Assembly: GCA_947447155.1 (NCBI GenBank)
Contig: CANFIN010000017.1
Coordinates: forward strand, 1-35,470
DNA: 35,470 nucleotides
DNA from: Bacteroidota bacterium
GTDB taxonomy: Bacteria; Bacteroidota; Bacteroidia; AKYH767-A; OLB10
Direction: 5' to 3'
Position 1 is the first letter of the stretch; every line of letters starts with the position of its first letter. The position numbers were made by a program, and so were the translations under genes. The notes beneath the pieces were generated by a model. It worked only from the letters and a program-made list of their open reading frames with translations. It searched no databases and was not told the origin of the DNA. Positions 16,542-25,809 of the stretch are shown here, in pieces.

Positions 16542-17306
16542 TTAAAATCCTTTAGCAATATTATAAATTAAGGCAAAGCTTGTTATTATACCCACAATCG
16601 GAGCAATTTGAGTAAGCACCTCTTGTGATAATCTTGGGACAGGTTCAACGTATATTATGTCATTGGCCTGAAGCAAGAGGTTTCCTTCCTTTAATCCTTC
16701 AATTGTTGAAAGATTGATTAAAATGACTTTTGGATTTCTTAAATCACCGCGAATCAATTTTATTTTTCTCGCCTTTCCTGTATTGGTAATACCACCAGCA
16801 AGTGCCAGTGCTTCTATCACTGTTGTACTTTCATTATCTAAATTAACAACTCGTCCTGAACCACCTGTGCCAGGGAATACGGTTACCCTTCTATTTACTA
16901 CCTTTAAAATAACGAAAGGTTTATTGTAAAAACTAGCATATTGGGTTTCTAAAAGTTTTTCAGCTTCACGGATAGTAGTTCCAGCTAATTTCATTTTACC
17001 AATTATAGGAAGCTTTACATTTCCATCTGGCTCAACTAAAAACTGAATAGTAGTGTTGTTATTCATGTTATTTAAACGCGAATTAACAGATTCTGCCGAT
17101 GTTGTAATATCAATCAATTTGAATCCATCATTGGTATAAACACTTAAACTGACGATATCGTTAGGAGATATTCGGTATTCTACATTTCCAATAGTTTGAT
17201 CTACATCAAATTCATAATTGGATGGCACTTTAAACATTACACTAGGGTTGATATTGCAAGAGGAAAATCCAATGCAAATCAACAAAAACAGAACAAGTTT
17301 TTTCAT
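16542..17306 (-). CDS. Wza-like polysaccharide biosynthesis/export lipoprotein
   Basis: A 254-residue outer-membrane export protein of the Wza/KpsD family. The signal peptide MKKLVLFLLICIGFSSC ends in a lipobox cysteine at position 17. The poly-export domain follows (VEYRISPNDIVSLSVYTNDG ... LVEPDGNVKLPIIGKMKLAG), then a SLBB-type beta-grasp region (VNRRVTVFPGTGGSGRVVNL through GNLLLQANDIIYVEPVP). The C-terminus ends in a hydrophobic helix (IAPIVGIITSFALIYNIAKGF), typical of the Bacteroidota versions. The ATG at 17306 is used because it starts the signal peptide; the longer TTG reading from 17330 adds a non-family N-terminus and lies over the probable promoter element. The BY-kinase gene follows after 24 bp. 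With it, the protein would form the trans-envelope export channel for the polymer. Confidence 0.92.
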   Translation of the reverse strand: MKKLVLFLLICIGFSSCNINPSVMFKVPSNYEFDVDQTIGNVEYRISPNDIVSLSVYTNDGFKLIDITTSAESVNSRLNNMNNNTTIQFLVEPDGNVKLPIIGKMKLAGTTIREAEKLLETQYASFYNKPFVILKVVNRRVTVFPGTGGSGRVVNLDNESTTVIEALALAGGITNTGKARKIKLIRGDLRNPKVILINLSTIEGLKEGNLLLQANDIIYVEPVPRLSQEVLTQIAPIVGIITSFALIYNIAKGF

Positions 17307-17332
17307 GAAAACGGGAATTGGTTTTAACAAAG

Positions 17333-17340
17333 CAAATGTA
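17333..17340 (-). promoter_or_regulatory. Putative -7 promoter element of the export/BY-kinase operon
   Basis: On the reverse strand this reads TACATTTG, an exact TAnnTTTG match, 26 nt before the ATG at 17306. No clear -33 element was found. It would let the four-gene operon be transcribed apart from the upstream glycosyltransferase. Confidence 0.4.
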
Positions 17341-17343
17341 ATG

Positions 17344-17364
17344 AAAAAATCTTCTTTTAAGAAG
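17344..17364 (-). terminator. Weak candidate terminator after the GT4 gene
   Basis: On the reverse strand an AT-rich hairpin (CTTCTT/AAGAAG, about 5-6 bp) is followed by ATTTTTT. It begins at the end of the glycosyltransferase coding sequence. The stem is short and poor in G and C, so termination may be leaky. Confidence 0.3.
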
Positions 17365-18595
17365 GCCGTATTTTCTGTCTGGAAAGTAGTTCAGTGTATA
17401 AGATACGATGATCTTCAACCATTCTCATGAAACCAAATTTGCTTTTAGCAAAAACAGGACTTTTAAGCTGCATTTTTTTTCTTAAACTTTCGTTTTCAAT
17501 TATTTCTAGCAAATTAATTGAGAGTGATTCAAAATCTCCTTTCGGAGATAAAAGTGCCGTTTCTCCTTCAATTACGATATCTTGAATGCCTCCAACATTG
17601 GTACTTACGATCGCTTTGCCAGCCGCTTGGGCTTCAATAAGACTTATGGGTGTTCCTTCATTATTGGAGGTAAGAGCAATAATATCTAGTCCCGCAACAG
17701 CTATATCAATGTCTATAATCCACGATGTAAAAGTGAGAGTATTAGTAGATTCTAAATTATCTACCGTATTAAATCCCAAATTCAGCTGCCTGCAATAGTC
17801 AATTACTGGGTCTCTATCTTCTCCATCACCAATAACAAATGCATGTATTTTTTTGGTGGTTTTTATTAAGATATTTTTCCAGGCATCTAGAAATAGTTTA
17901 TGGTTTTTAATTGGTACAATACGACCAATAATGCCTATTGCGATTGTGTCTTCCGAAAGATTGTATTTTGATCTAAAACTTGTTCTTTTTTCAGCTTGAT
18001 TAGTTTGAAATTTTTCAAGCTCGATTCCTAATGGAATAACAAATGATTTTTCGGCCGTTGTAATTTTGAACTTCCTTACTAATTCTTCTTTTTGAGCATT
18101 GCTAATAGCTATAATTCCACTTGTTTTACTTGCAAGGTAGCGTTCAATTCTGAGGAAAATCTCTGTCTTGAGTTTGCCAAAATAACCTTCAAAAACATGC
18201 CCGTGAAAAGTATGTAATGCTACTGGAATATTATTGTTAATTGCAGCTAATCTGCCGAGTGTACCAGCCTTTGCCGCATGCGTATGTATAATATCAGGCT
18301 TGAACTCTTTAACAATTTTATCAATTTGCAAATAAGCCGCTCGGTCGTTCTTCCAGCTTATTTCTCGCCTCATGTTATCAATGTAAATTGGCTCTATCCC
18401 CATGTTCCTTAAAATGAATTCCGAGCTTTCTTCTGAATCATCTTTCTGTCCTGCAATAAGCTTGGTTTCATAATCGGGCCCTAAATAAGCAGTCAAATAA
18501 CCAGCTATAAATGTTGGTCCTCCAAGGTTCAAGCGGTTAATGATTTGTAAAACTTTAGGCATTATTAGGCTATTTTGTGCTACGAACCTATTCAT
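17357..18595 (-). CDS. GT4-family glycosyltransferase (capsule/exopolysaccharide type)
   Basis: A 412-residue GT-B fold glycosyltransferase. The N-terminal domain contains IINRLNLGGPTFIAGYL and HTHAAKAGTLGRLAA, typical of capsular GT4 enzymes. The C-terminal domain starts at IAIGIIGRIVPIKNH and has the E-x7-E nucleotide-sugar signature EGTPISLIE (E313 and E321), followed by AGKAIVSTNVGGIQDIV. Two ATG codons are possible, at 18595 and 18562; family homology begins near MPKVLQIIN at the second, so the shorter form (401 residues) is equally plausible. It lies upstream of and on the same strand as the Wza-like gene and diverges from gldF. Sugar donor and linkage are unknown. Confidence 0.9.
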   Translation of the reverse strand: MNRFVAQNSLIMPKVLQIINRLNLGGPTFIAGYLTAYLGPDYETKLIAGQKDDSEESSEFILRNMGIEPIYIDNMRREISWKNDRAAYLQIDKIVKEFKPDIIHTHAAKAGTLGRLAAINNNIPVALHTFHGHVFEGYFGKLKTEIFLRIERYLASKTSGIIAISNAQKEELVRKFKITTAEKSFVIPLGIELEKFQTNQAEKRTSFRSKYNLSEDTIAIGIIGRIVPIKNHKLFLDAWKNILIKTTKKIHAFVIGDGEDRDPVIDYCRQLNLGFNTVDNLESTNTLTFTSWIIDIDIAVAGLDIIALTSNNEGTPISLIEAQAAGKAIVSTNVGGIQDIVIEGETALLSPKGDFESLSINLLEIIENESLRKKMQLKSPVFAKSKFGFMRMVEDHRILYTELLSRQKIRPS

Positions 18596-18655
18596 TTTTT
18601 TTGATTACGAAAAGAAAAAACAACAACTTGAAAAAATATCAAAAAATAAAAGAAT

Positions 18656-18689
18656 TTTGAAGTGAGTTAATTTCATTCGATTAACTTTG
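18656..18689 (+). promoter_or_regulatory. Putative gldF promoter
   Basis: TTTG (18656-18659), a 22-bp spacer, and TAACTTTG (18682-18689) fit the Bacteroidota promoter pattern. The -7 element ends 7 nt before the gldF ATG, giving a leader of at most a few bases. Confidence 0.55.
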
Positions 18690-18696
18690 CCATCCT

Positions 18697-19428
18697 ATGT
18701 TTGCGCTACTTAAAAAAGAAATAAACAGCTTTTTAAACTCACTAATCGGTTACATTGTAATCGCTGTGTTTCTGTTAACAATAGGTTTGTTTATGTGGGT
18801 ATTTCCTGGCGAATTCAATATTATGGATAGCGGTTATGCAAATATTGATTCTCTTTTTTCAATTACTCCTTGGGTTTATATGTTATTAGTGCCTGCCGTT
18901 ACGATGCGATTGTTTTCTGAAGAGAAAAAGACTGGAACAATTGAATTGCTTTTAACACGACCAATCACTGAAATGCAGGTAGTGGTTGCAAAGTATTTGT
19001 CAGGAGTTATTTTAGTTTTAATATCATTGCTTCCTACACTCGTCTATTGCTTGACTATTTATTCGGTGAGTTTTCCCGCAGGAAATATAGATACAGGTTC
19101 TATTATTGGTTCTTATGTCGGACTTCTTTTGTTAGGAGCGGGCTTCGTAGCAATTGGATTATTCGCATCTTCTATTTCTGATAATCAAGTCGTTTCTTTT
19201 ATAATAGCATTTTTTTTATGCCTCGTTTGTTATACTGGGTTTGAAATGGCTTCATCGATAAGTAAGGTTCCTTATCTAAGTAATATTTTATTTAATCTTG
19301 GAATTCATGCTCATTATATAAGTATGAGTCGCGGTGTAATTGATACGCGCGATGTGGTTTATTTTTTAAGTTTGATTTTCATTTTTCTTTTTTCAACGCG
19401 AACAGTAATTGAGAGTAGAAAATGGTAG
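18697..19428 (+). CDS. gldF: Gliding motility ABC transporter permease GldF
   Basis: A 243-residue ABC-2 type permease with six hydrophobic segments. The family region PWVYMLLVPAVTMRLFSEEK, followed by KTGTIELLLTRPITEMQVV, is the characteristic loop of GldF and related NosY-like permeases. In Flavobacterium johnsoniae GldA, GldF and GldG form an ABC transporter required for gliding in that species. The stop overlaps the gldG start by 7 bp (ATGGTAG), so the two are co-translated. The ATP-binding GldA is not in the window. Presence of the genes does not prove gliding, because many non-gliding Bacteroidota keep them. Confidence 0.93.
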   Translation: MFALLKKEINSFLNSLIGYIVIAVFLLTIGLFMWVFPGEFNIMDSGYANIDSLFSITPWVYMLLVPAVTMRLFSEEKKTGTIELLLTRPITEMQVVVAKYLSGVILVLISLLPTLVYCLTIYSVSFPAGNIDTGSIIGSYVGLLLLGAGFVAIGLFASSISDNQVVSFIIAFFLCLVCYTGFEMASSISKVPYLSNILFNLGIHAHYISMSRGVIDTRDVVYFLSLIFIFLFSTRTVIESRKW

Positions 19429-21128
19429 CTAAAATCGAAAATAAAAAAGTGAATATTAGGCGCCAGGCAATTTTGAATTTGACGTTACTTTTAGCCATCA
19501 TTGTTTTTTTAAATGTAATTTCAGGATTTTGGTTTGCACGATTTGATTTAACCTCCGACAAGCGCTTTACGTTATCAAAAGAAAGCAAGCAGCTAGTAGC
19601 TAATTTAAAGGATGTTGTTTTTGTTAAGGTTTATCTTGAAGGCGATTTCGCTCCAGGCTTTATGCGTTTGCGTAATTCTACCCAGGAAATGCTAGACGAA
19701 TTGAGAGCATATTCAAAGGGTAAATTAGAATATGAATTCATTGACCCTTCTGCAAACCCTGATGAAAAGGAAAGGAACAAGCTTTATGCACAGTTGTATC
19801 AAAAAGGAATTCAGCCATCTACTCTTGAAGAAAGAACCAAAGAAGGATTGAATAGAAAGTATATCTGGCCAGGTGCTCTTGTTAGTTATTCTAATCAGGA
19901 GATGGGTGTACAGCTATTAAAAGATCAGTTGGGCGCACCACCAGAAGTAATGTTGAATAATTCAATTCAAAATATCGAATATGAATTGTGCAATGCTATT
20001 CGTAAAGTAACAAATCCTTTGCGTCCTTTAGTAGGATTTGTATATGGTCATGGCGAGTTAAACGAATTGCAAACCACCGATATTCTCAAAACGTTACAGG
20101 CTTCTTATGATGTTAAACGAGTTCGCATCGATAGTACCTTAGGGATATTGCGTGATTTTAAAGCGATAGTGATTGCTAAACCAGATTCAGCTTTTAATAA
20201 TAAAGACAAATTCATTATTGATCAATTTATAATGAATGGCGGTAAAGTGATTTGGCTCTTGGATCCGATGTCTGTAACAATGGATAGTATTCGTTCTTCT
20301 GGCAATACCATGGCATTAGCGCGCGATCTTAACTTAGACGATATGCTTTTCCGTTATGGAGCACGCGTGAATTATGATTTGATTCAGGATTTGAGTTGTT
20401 CCATGATTCCGGTTGTGACAGGTTTTATTGGAAATCAACCAAAGCAGGAATTGAAGCCTTGGTATTTTTATCCGGTATTCACACCAATGTCTACTCATCC
20501 AATAGTCAATAATCTGAATTCAATCAAAGGGCAGTTTGTAAGCTCTATTGATTTAATAGGTGCGAATGATGTTAAATCAACTATTTTGTTGTCTTCCTCC
20601 AGATATAGTAAACTTTCTACTGCGCCTGCACGAGTAAGTCTTGGAGTAATGGAGTTTAAGCCTGATCCTAAAATGTTTCCTTTAAGGGATATCCCAATGG
20701 CTGTATTACTAGAAGGAAAGTTCACTTCGGCATTTAAAAACAGAATTGCATCAAAAGAAATCACAAACAATAAAGATATCGGTTTTAAAGAATCTGGTGT
20801 TCAAAATCAAATGATTGTTATTAGTGATGGAGATATCATTGCCAACGATACGGCAAAAGGTAATGCGATGCCGTTAGGTTATGATCGTTTTACGAGAAAT
20901 ACATTTGGAAATAAATCGTTTTTTCAAAATTGTATCGACTTTTTATGCGACGATTCTAATCTGATGCAAGTAAGAAATAAAGTTTTCAAACTTAGATTAA
21001 TTGATCCTAATGTAATGGAAAAAGATAATCAGGTTTTGAAAATACTCAATGCCGGAGTTCCGGTTTTGTTGATTGTGTTTTTTGGTGTTGTGAAAACATA
21101 CACTCGTAGGAAGAAATATAACAGGTAA
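19422..21128 (+). CDS. gldG: Gliding motility ABC transporter auxiliary protein GldG
   Basis: A 568-residue membrane-anchored protein of the GldG family (ABC_transp_aux). A transmembrane segment near residues 17-36 (AILNLTLLLAIIVFLNVISG) is followed by FDLTSDKRFTLSKESKQLV, a hallmark of the family. The periplasmic part has a glutamine amidotransferase-like (DJ-1/GATase fold) region, visible in LVGFVYGHGELNELQTTDIL and IDQFIMNGGKVIWLLDP. A second membrane segment closes the protein (GVPVLLIVFFGVVKTY) before a short basic tail. It follows gldF with overlap and precedes the DUF4340-like gene by 13 bp. It probably acts as the extracytoplasmic partner of GldF. Confidence 0.93.
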   Translation: MVAKIENKKVNIRRQAILNLTLLLAIIVFLNVISGFWFARFDLTSDKRFTLSKESKQLVANLKDVVFVKVYLEGDFAPGFMRLRNSTQEMLDELRAYSKGKLEYEFIDPSANPDEKERNKLYAQLYQKGIQPSTLEERTKEGLNRKYIWPGALVSYSNQEMGVQLLKDQLGAPPEVMLNNSIQNIEYELCNAIRKVTNPLRPLVGFVYGHGELNELQTTDILKTLQASYDVKRVRIDSTLGILRDFKAIVIAKPDSAFNNKDKFIIDQFIMNGGKVIWLLDPMSVTMDSIRSSGNTMALARDLNLDDMLFRYGARVNYDLIQDLSCSMIPVVTGFIGNQPKQELKPWYFYPVFTPMSTHPIVNNLNSIKGQFVSSIDLIGANDVKSTILLSSSRYSKLSTAPARVSLGVMEFKPDPKMFPLRDIPMAVLLEGKFTSAFKNRIASKEITNNKDIGFKESGVQNQMIVISDGDIIANDTAKGNAMPLGYDRFTRNTFGNKSFFQNCIDFLCDDSNLMQVRNKVFKLRLIDPNVMEKDNQVLKILNAGVPVLLIVFFGVVKTYTRRKKYNR

Positions 21129-21141
21129 GAAAGCGAATTCT

Positions 21142-22188
21142 ATGAAAAACAAATTTTTGATTACTGTATTTGTTTGTGTTGCAGCTTTTGCGACCTATTC
21201 AATTTTAAATAAAAGAAGTAGTACAATAACAGGCGATTTAAAAGATTTTGCCGTGAGTGATACTGGCTCAATTGACAAGTTGTTCTTGGTAGACAGAGAT
21301 GGTAATAAGTCACTCCTTACAAGAGTTTCACGTTCAAAATGGATTTTAAATGGTAAGCATAATGCTCGTCAAGAAGCAATAAATAATTTGTTATTCACTA
21401 TAAGAGCTTTAGAAGTTAAAAGTCCGGTAGGAAAAAACTTGTATAATAATACAATGAAACTGATGGCTTCTAAATCGGTTAAGATTGAGATTTATCAGCA
21501 TGGGAAGTTGTCCAAGACCTACTATGTAGGACATCCAACAATGGATAATTTAGGTACATTCATGTACCTCGAACATTCAACGGTTCCGTACATAATGCAT
21601 ATACCTGGTTTTAATGGATTTCTAAGTACGCGTTATTTGCCAAAAGAAAATGATTGGAGAGAACGGTTTGTTTTTCATTTTGACCCTCGAACCATTATTG
21701 GAATAAAAGTAATTAACTCAACTAAGCAAGACAGAAGCTTTACGGTTGCTCGTAATCCCGATTCAACTTATGTTGTTTCTTCATTGCTAAATGCAGGTAA
21801 GTCGCTGCCTTACGATATTGTAAAATTGAGGAAATACTTAGATGCATTTAGCAATACCAATTTTGAGAGAATTGAAAATGCATTGAAAAAAGAACAAGCA
21901 GATTCAATACTTAAAACAGCGCCTTTTGCAGTTGTTTCTGTGACCGATGATCGTAATTATACCAAAACAATTCAGCTTTACAGAAAACTAGTCACGGCTT
22001 CTTCAAGAAATCAAATCGACGAGCAAAGTGGTAAGCCACTTATGTTTGATATGGATCGTTTTTATACCAGGATAGAAGGTAGTGATGAGTGGTATATCTG
22101 TCAATATTTCCATTTTGACAGGATTATGGTCACACCTCAGGTTTTAATGCCAGGAAGACTTCAGACCGCTGAAGATAACCGCTATTGA
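21142..22188 (+). CDS. DUF4340-like membrane-anchored protein of the gldFG operon
   Basis: A 348-residue protein with an N-terminal signal anchor (FLITVFVCVAAFATYSIL) and an otherwise soluble, presumably periplasmic body. The layout LKDFAVSDTGSIDKLFLVD, then KWILNGKHNARQEAINNLL and IEIYQHGKLSKTYYVG, resembles DUF4340 proteins, which often follow GldG-like auxiliary proteins. It starts 13 bp after gldG and is likely in the same transcript, so I infer an accessory role for the GldFG-type transporter. No catalytic motif is visible. The family assignment is by pattern memory and is less certain than the gene itself. Confidence 0.72.
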   Translation: MKNKFLITVFVCVAAFATYSILNKRSSTITGDLKDFAVSDTGSIDKLFLVDRDGNKSLLTRVSRSKWILNGKHNARQEAINNLLFTIRALEVKSPVGKNLYNNTMKLMASKSVKIEIYQHGKLSKTYYVGHPTMDNLGTFMYLEHSTVPYIMHIPGFNGFLSTRYLPKENDWRERFVFHFDPRTIIGIKVINSTKQDRSFTVARNPDSTYVVSSLLNAGKSLPYDIVKLRKYLDAFSNTNFERIENALKKEQADSILKTAPFAVVSVTDDRNYTKTIQLYRKLVTASSRNQIDEQSGKPLMFDMDRFYTRIEGSDEWYICQYFHFDRIMVTPQVLMPGRLQTAEDNRY

Positions 22189-22216
22189 TTCCCTAGGATT
22201 TTATTAATTAGCGGAT

Positions 22217-22225
22217 TGTTGATAA
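22217..22225 (-). promoter_or_regulatory. Possible single DnaA box upstream of dnaN
   Basis: The reverse strand reads TTATCAACA, one mismatch from the DnaA box consensus TTATCCACA, 108 bp before the dnaN start. Only one such box was seen, so this is not a replication origin; it could be chance or a DnaA-dependent control site. Confidence 0.25.
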
Positions 22226-22264
22226 CATAAGCTAGAAATAATGGGATTGAAAAACCCCCTTAAT

Positions 22265-22272
22265 TATATTTG
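22265..22272 (+). promoter_or_regulatory. Putative -7 promoter element of dnaN
   Basis: TATATTTG matches TAnnTTTG and lies 60 nt before the dnaN ATG at 22333. It implies a leader of roughly 55 nt, longer than for most genes here. The nearest upstream TTG gives a spacer of only 15 bp. Confidence 0.45.
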
Positions 22273-22332
22273 CTCATCAAATCGGGATTTTGCGATTGGT
22301 TATCTGAAAAAAATAAAAATAGAATTTATAAT

Positions 22333-23454
22333 ATGAAATTTGTTGTTTCCTCTACAACCTTATTGAAGCAATTGCAAGCAATTAGCGGAGCGCTTCAATC
22401 AAGTACACCACTTCCAATTCTTGAGAATTTTCTTTTTGAAATAAATCCAGGCGAGCTTAAAGCTTCTGCTTCTGATTTAGAAACAACAATGAGTACTACC
22501 ATTGAGGTTGAATCAAAAGAAAGTGGAAAAATTGCTATCCCAGCTAAATTACTTTTGGAAACACTAAAAACTTTTAGCGAGGTTCCTCTTACTTTTAAAG
22601 TAAACATGGATAACTTTCAAATTGAGGTTAGTTCAAATGTAGGTAAGTATAAATTGTCTGGATTTAATGGAGATGAATTTCCAAAACTTCCAACTATTGA
22701 TAAGCCAAATTCGATAGATATTCCTAGTGAAACATTATCAGAAGCAATTAATAGAACATTGTTTGCAACAGGAAGTGATGAATTGCGTCCTGTAATGACA
22801 GGGGTTTATTGTCAGTTTGGAAAAGAAGGTTCTATTTTCGTTGCAACTGATGCTCATCGTTTGGTGCGTTATCGTCGTTCAGACATTCGCTCTGGAAGTG
22901 AAATTTCTTTTATTTTACCTAAGAAGCCGCTTGGTTTGTTAAAGGCTAATTTGCCAAATACCAATACACAGGTTAAAGTTGATTTTAATGAAGCAAATGC
23001 TTTCTTCGTATTTGATAATGTTCATTTGATTTGTCGCCTGATTGACGGTCGTTATCCTAATTATGAGGCGGTTATTCCTCTAGATAATCCAAACAAATTA
23101 ACGATAGATCGATTATCATTCCTAAGTGCTATCCGTCGTGTGTCTATTTTCTCAAACAAAACAACGCATCAGGTAAAGTTTAAAATAGCAGGGAGCCAGG
23201 TAGATATTTCAGCAGAGGATGTTGATTTTGGAAATGACGCCAATGAGCGTCTTCAATGTAGTTATGAGGGTAAGGATATTGAAATTGCTTTTAATGCAAA
23301 GTTTATATCTGACATGCTTAGCAATTTAGATACAGAGCATGTTCAAATGGAGTTATCACTTCCTAATCGCGCTGGATTGCTATCTCCTCCAAAAGATGAG
23401 TCAGATCCTAATGCCGACTTGTTAATGTTGGTGATGCCAGTAATGATTAACTAA
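22333..23454 (+). CDS. dnaN: DNA polymerase III beta subunit (sliding clamp)
   Basis: A 373-residue beta clamp with three repeated clamp domains; the dimer encircles DNA and tethers the replicative polymerase. Family sequence starts at MKFVVSSTTLLKQLQAISGA, with LPILENFLFE in domain 1, ELRPVMTGVYCQF and FVATDAHRLVRYR in domain 2, and the C-terminal LLMLVMPVMIN that ends most clamps (consensus PMR/MPV at the hydrophobic cleft). I use the ATG at 22333; a longer in-frame reading from 22270 begins inside the promoter element and has no family homology. It is not next to dnaA or recF here, unlike the classical origin arrangement, but follows the gldFG genes. A terminator follows 17 bp after the stop. 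Confidence 0.97.
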   Translation: MKFVVSSTTLLKQLQAISGALQSSTPLPILENFLFEINPGELKASASDLETTMSTTIEVESKESGKIAIPAKLLLETLKTFSEVPLTFKVNMDNFQIEVSSNVGKYKLSGFNGDEFPKLPTIDKPNSIDIPSETLSEAINRTLFATGSDELRPVMTGVYCQFGKEGSIFVATDAHRLVRYRRSDIRSGSEISFILPKKPLGLLKANLPNTNTQVKVDFNEANAFFVFDNVHLICRLIDGRYPNYEAVIPLDNPNKLTIDRLSFLSAIRRVSIFSNKTTHQVKFKIAGSQVDISAEDVDFGNDANERLQCSYEGKDIEIAFNAKFISDMLSNLDTEHVQMELSLPNRAGLLSPPKDESDPNADLLMLVMPVMIN

Positions 23455-23471
23455 ACAAAATTAATAAAAGG

Positions 23472-23500
23472 ATGGCCGTTTTAAAGCGGCCATTTTTATT
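23472..23500 (+). terminator. Rho-independent terminator of dnaN
   Basis: A 7-bp stem ATGGCCG/CGGCCAT (23472-23478 and 23487-23493) with an 8-nt loop is followed by TTTTTATTT. It starts 18 bp after the dnaN stop and separates it from spoT. Confidence 0.85.
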
Positions 23501-23517
23501 TATACAGAAGCCTTTTA

Positions 23518-23525
23518 TACCTTTG
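23518..23525 (+). promoter_or_regulatory. Putative -7 promoter element of spoT
   Basis: TACCTTTG matches TAnnTTTG, lies between the dnaN terminator and the spoT ATG at 23536, and ends 10 nt before it. No clear -33 element. This would drive the spoT-fur-STAS-purA run. Confidence 0.5.
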
Positions 23526-23535
23526 TTAAACAACT

Positions 23536-25809
23536 ATGAGTACCACGCAAAGTAACGGAATTACACCTAAGCTTACTCCAATAATTCTTGATCCTGAACA
23601 GGAGAAAAAGGAAATATTGAAGAGATATAGAGCGCTTTTAAAAGCCTGTAAGCCTAATATTGATGTGAAGGAAAGGAAGATGATTCGTAAGGCATTCGAT
23701 ATTTCCTTGGAGGCACATAGTGATATGCGCCGTAAATCAGGAGAGCCTTATATTTATCATCCTATTGCGGTAGCGCAAATTGTAGCAGAAGAAATTGGGC
23801 TTGGAGCATTAGCGATTGTTTGTGCTTTATTACATGATGTAGTTGAGGATACGCATTACACACTCGATGATATCGAACGGTTATTCAATAAAAAGGTATC
23901 TAATATTGTTGATGGATTAACCAAAATTTCAGGAGTTTTTGATCATAAGAGTTCACTACAAGCAGAGAATTTTCGCAAGATGCTTTTGACTTTAAGTGAT
24001 GATGTAAGGGTTATATTAATCAAGATTTCAGACCGATTGCATAATATGCGTACGCTTGGTTCGATGCCTCGCGATAAGCAATTGAAAATCGCATCGGAAA
24101 CAGCATACTTATATGCTCCTCTTGCTCATCGCTTAGGATTGTATGCAATTAAAACTGAACTTGACGACTTATCATTGAAATATACAGAGCCTGATGTTTA
24201 TAAGTCGATTGCTCTTAAATTACAACAAAGCAGGAGAGATCGTGAGAAGTTTATCAATGATTTTACTCGGCCCATCATTGATGAGTTAAAAAGTGAAGAT
24301 TTTAAATTTGAAGTAAAAGGCCGACCGAAATCAATCAATTCGATTTGGAATAAAATGAAAAAACAAAATATCACTTTTGAAGAAGTGTATGATTTGTTTG
24401 CTATCCGAATTATTATTGATTGTCCTTACGATTTAGAAAAAGCAGAATGCTGGAGAGTGTATTCAATTATTACAGATTATTTCACTCCTAACCCTGATCG
24501 TTTGCGTGATTGGATTAGTACGCCAAAAGCAAACGGATATGAGTCGCTTCATGCTACCGTGATGAGTAAGGAAGGGAAGTGGGTAGAAGTTCAAATAAGA
24601 ACAAAGAGAATGGATGAGATTGCGGAAAAAGGCTATGCAGCTCATTGGAAATATAAAGAATCAAATCATGAAGGTGCTCTTGACGAATGGATTTCTCGTA
24701 TTCGTGAAACATTGGAAAATCCAGATGCAAACGCATTAGATTTTATCGACGACTTTAAATTAAATTTATTTGCCGAAGAGATTTTTGTTTTTACTCCTAA
24801 AGGAGAAATCAAAACACTTCCATCTGGATCTACGGCACTTGACTTTGCATTTGAAATTCATTCTGATATCGGTACAAAATGTATCGGTGCTAAGGTAAAT
24901 CATAAACTTGCTGCAATATCCCATGTTTTAAACTCTGGCGATCAAGTTGAAATTATTACCGCTACCAAACAACGCCCGAAAGAGAATTGGCTCAATATGG
25001 TGGTTACTGCGAAAGCCAAATCGAAAATAAAAACAGCAATAAAAGAAGATAAAAGAAAATTTGCTGACGATGGGAAGTCGATTTTTGATAAAAAGTTGAA
25101 GTCTTTGAAGCTCGAAAAAGTAAATTATGCAGTGAATGAATTGTTGATGTTTTTTAAGGTAACAAACATTACTGATTTTTATTATAGGATTGCTTTAGGA
25201 GCAATTGATTTATCGAACTTAAAAAATTTCTTTGATTTAAAAGAGCAGGGCAAGCTACCAAACACCATCAAGACAGACCAGCAAACATTTGAAGATTTGG
25301 TAAAGTCGGTTCGTGGCAAATCAGATATGTTTGTTATTGGTCAAGACATTGATCAAATAAAGTATAAACTTTCTGATTGCTGTGCTCCAATTCCCGGTGA
25401 TGACGTATTTGGATTTATAGGTGATGGCAATAGCGAAAGCATTGCAATACATCGTACTAATTGTCCGAATGCGATACAGCTAATGTCTAACTATGCAAAT
25501 AAAATTGTAAAAGCCCGTTGGTTTGGTCAAGAGCAGATAGCTTTCTTAACAGGTGTCAAATTAACAGGACTTGATGATGTAGGTGTAGTGAATAATATTA
25601 CAAAAGTTATTTCAAGTGAGTTGAAAGTAAATATCCGTTCGTTGAATATTGAAAGTAATGATGGTGTTTTTGAAGGAACAATCATGTTGTTTGTTCATCA
25701 CACAGAACATTTAAAAAAGCTAATCAAGAAGATTGAAAAATTGCCTGGAATATTATCTGTATTAAGAATTGATAATAACAATGGACAAAATGAAGGAAGC
25801 TATGAATAG
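23536..25809 (+). CDS. spoT: Bifunctional RelA/SpoT-family (p)ppGpp synthetase/hydrolase
   Basis: A 757-residue long RSH protein that makes and breaks (p)ppGpp. The hydrolase HD domain is intact: [13 protein letters not shown] and HDVVEDT with H100, D101, E104 and D105. The synthetase domain follows with [49 protein letters not shown] and the [20 protein letters not shown] segment. A TGS domain ([20 protein letters not shown]), a conserved cysteine patch ([16 protein letters not shown]) and a C-terminal ACT domain ([19 protein letters not shown]) complete the architecture. An intact HDxxED together with a complete synthetase suggests a bifunctional enzyme, as expected for the main RSH of Bacteroidota. 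The fur start codons lie within its last codons, indicating translational coupling. Confidence 0.95.
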   Translation: MSTTQSNGITPKLTPIILDPEQEKKEILKRYRALLKACKPNIDVKERKMIRKAFDISLEAHSDMRRKSGEPYIYHPIAVAQIVAEEIGLGALAIVCALLHDVVEDTHYTLDDIERLFNKKVSNIVDGLTKISGVFDHKSSLQAENFRKMLLTLSDDVRVILIKISDRLHNMRTLGSMPRDKQLKIASETAYLYAPLAHRLGLYAIKTELDDLSLKYTEPDVYKSIALKLQQSRRDREKFINDFTRPIIDELKSEDFKFEVKGRPKSINSIWNKMKKQNITFEEVYDLFAIRIIIDCPYDLEKAECWRVYSIITDYFTPNPDRLRDWISTPKANGYESLHATVMSKEGKWVEVQIRTKRMDEIAEKGYAAHWKYKESNHEGALDEWISRIRETLENPDANALDFIDDFKLNLFAEEIFVFTPKGEIKTLPSGSTALDFAFEIHSDIGTKCIGAKVNHKLAAISHVLNSGDQVEIITATKQRPKENWLNMVVTAKAKSKIKTAIKEDKRKFADDGKSIFDKKLKSLKLEKVNYAVNELLMFFKVTNITDFYYRIALGAIDLSNLKNFFDLKEQGKLPNTIKTDQQTFEDLVKSVRGKSDMFVIGQDIDQIKYKLSDCCAPIPGDDVFGFIGDGNSESIAIHRTNCPNAIQLMSNYANKIVKARWFGQEQIAFLTGVKLTGLDDVGVVNNITKVISSELKVNIRSLNIESNDGVFEGTIMLFVHHTEHLKKLIKKIEKLPGILSVLRIDNNNGQNEGSYE

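Noticed and set aside
22189-22332. Replication origin next to dnaN
   Set aside because: Only one near-match DnaA box was found and dnaA is absent; there is no cluster of boxes or AT-rich unwinding repeat that stands out.
22395-22607. Reverse-strand open frame inside dnaN
   Set aside because: Lies within a clearly conserved clamp gene and has no own signals or homology.
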